From assembly GCF_002844235.1 (NCBI RefSeq), contig NZ_PGTS01000005.1, forward strand, positions 62,001 through 126,000: a DNA stretch of 64,000 bases, given 5' to 3'. Below the pieces are notes generated by a model, which ran no database searches, was not told the DNA's origin, and worked only from the letters and a program-made list of their open reading frames with translations. Positions 63,828 to 64,000 of the stretch are shown here, in pieces. Source of the DNA: Thalassospira povalilytica. GTDB lineage: Bacteria > Pseudomonadota > Alphaproteobacteria > Rhodospirillales > Thalassospiraceae. The stretch's first letter is position 1. Every line of letters begins with the position of its first letter. The translations under genes and the position numbers were made by a program.

Positions 63828-64000
63828 ATGAATGCTCAACAGCCCCAACATAACATGACCGGCATCATCCTGATGTGTGCCGGTGTCGCCCTGCTTTGCG
63901 TCAATGACGCCCTGGCCAAGGGATTGATGGATCATTATTCGCCGATCCAGATCATCTTCATGCGCAATTCGATTGCCCTTCCCTTTGCCACCCTGCTTGC
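63828..64000 (+). CDS. EamA/DMT-family transporter, N-terminal part (truncated by window edge)
   Basis: The frame runs to the window end. The first 57 residues contain a helix GIILMCAGVALLCVNDALAKGLMD and the start of the second, IQIIFMRNSIALPFATLL, typical of the first EamA repeat (drug/metabolite exporters). An in-frame ATG at 63798 is an alternative start; ribosome sites are weak for both. Substrate cannot be inferred from the fragment. Confidence 0.85.
   Translation, partial: MNAQQPQHNMTGIILMCAGVALLCVNDALAKGLMDHYSPIQIIFMRNSIALPFATLL

Overview
The window looks like chromosomal DNA from a marine, heterotrophic alphaproteobacterium, most probably a Rhodospirillales member close to Thalassospira. 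This is inference from moderate-to-high GC, alphaproteobacterial codon use, dense TRAP and ABC solute uptake, TonB-dependent siderophore receptors with FecI/FecR regulators, and oxidative hexuronate genes. No rRNA, tRNA, CRISPR array, integrase or transposase was recognised.

Region by region. (1) 1-3225: the end of one hybrid histidine kinase with an Hpt domain, then a convergent second hybrid kinase whose ATP-binding and Hpt motifs look degenerate. (2) 3440-5008: a lipoprotein joining YbaY-like and MliC-like parts. (3) 5130-12608: a sugar ABC operon (binding protein, two permeases, PfkB kinase, MalK-type ATPase) facing a ROK regulator across an AT-rich inverted repeat, followed by an SMP-30 lactonase. 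(4) 12929-22387: an iron-siderophore locus with ATPase, two tandem paralogous binding proteins, a fused FhuB-type permease, a small histidine-rich protein, a TonB receptor, FecR and FecI under a near-perfect Fur box. (5) 22495-35463: hexuronate and sugar-acid catabolism with uronate dehydrogenase, a DctPQM TRAP transporter, KDG dehydratase (KdgD), a 2-keto-4-pentenoate hydratase-like FAH protein, an SMP-30 lactonase, an aldose epimerase, two FadR-type GntR regulators, a HAD phosphatase and an FGGY pentulose kinase. (6) 35692-40821: an RND efflux pump (inner membrane and adaptor subunits) facing a TetR repressor. (7) 41180-45774: an unknown secreted protein, a VOC protein and an ABC importer of the PF04392/TrpX type. 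(8) 45881-51083: HupE/UreJ and a second FecI-FecR-TonB receptor cassette. (9) 51354-53887: an autotransporter-like protein of different base composition and a small c-type cytochrome. (10) 54278-60403: a GntR regulator, a Cys/Met-metabolism PLP enzyme and a complete second MalFGK-type sugar ABC importer. (11) 60649-64000: an orphan family 3 binding protein, an arylamine N-acetyltransferase, a D-amino-acid aminotransferase and the start of an EamA exporter.

How the parts fit. The hexuronate block can import a uronate (TRAP), oxidise it to an aldarolactone (Udh), open the lactone (SMP-30) and dehydrate the resulting keto-deoxy-aldarate (KdgD) toward 2-oxoglutarate semialdehyde. The aldarate dehydratase and the semialdehyde dehydrogenase are not in the window. 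Two shared intergenic motifs, one built on TTGTAAG and one on TATGATGACTTTA, suggest two local GntR regulons. The two FecIR cassettes carry Fur-like boxes and should respond to iron plus a cognate siderophore. I see no clearly unprecedented system. The best leads are the PLP enzyme embedded in a sugar-importer operon, the histidine-rich protein in the siderophore locus, the degenerate hybrid kinase and the two operator families.
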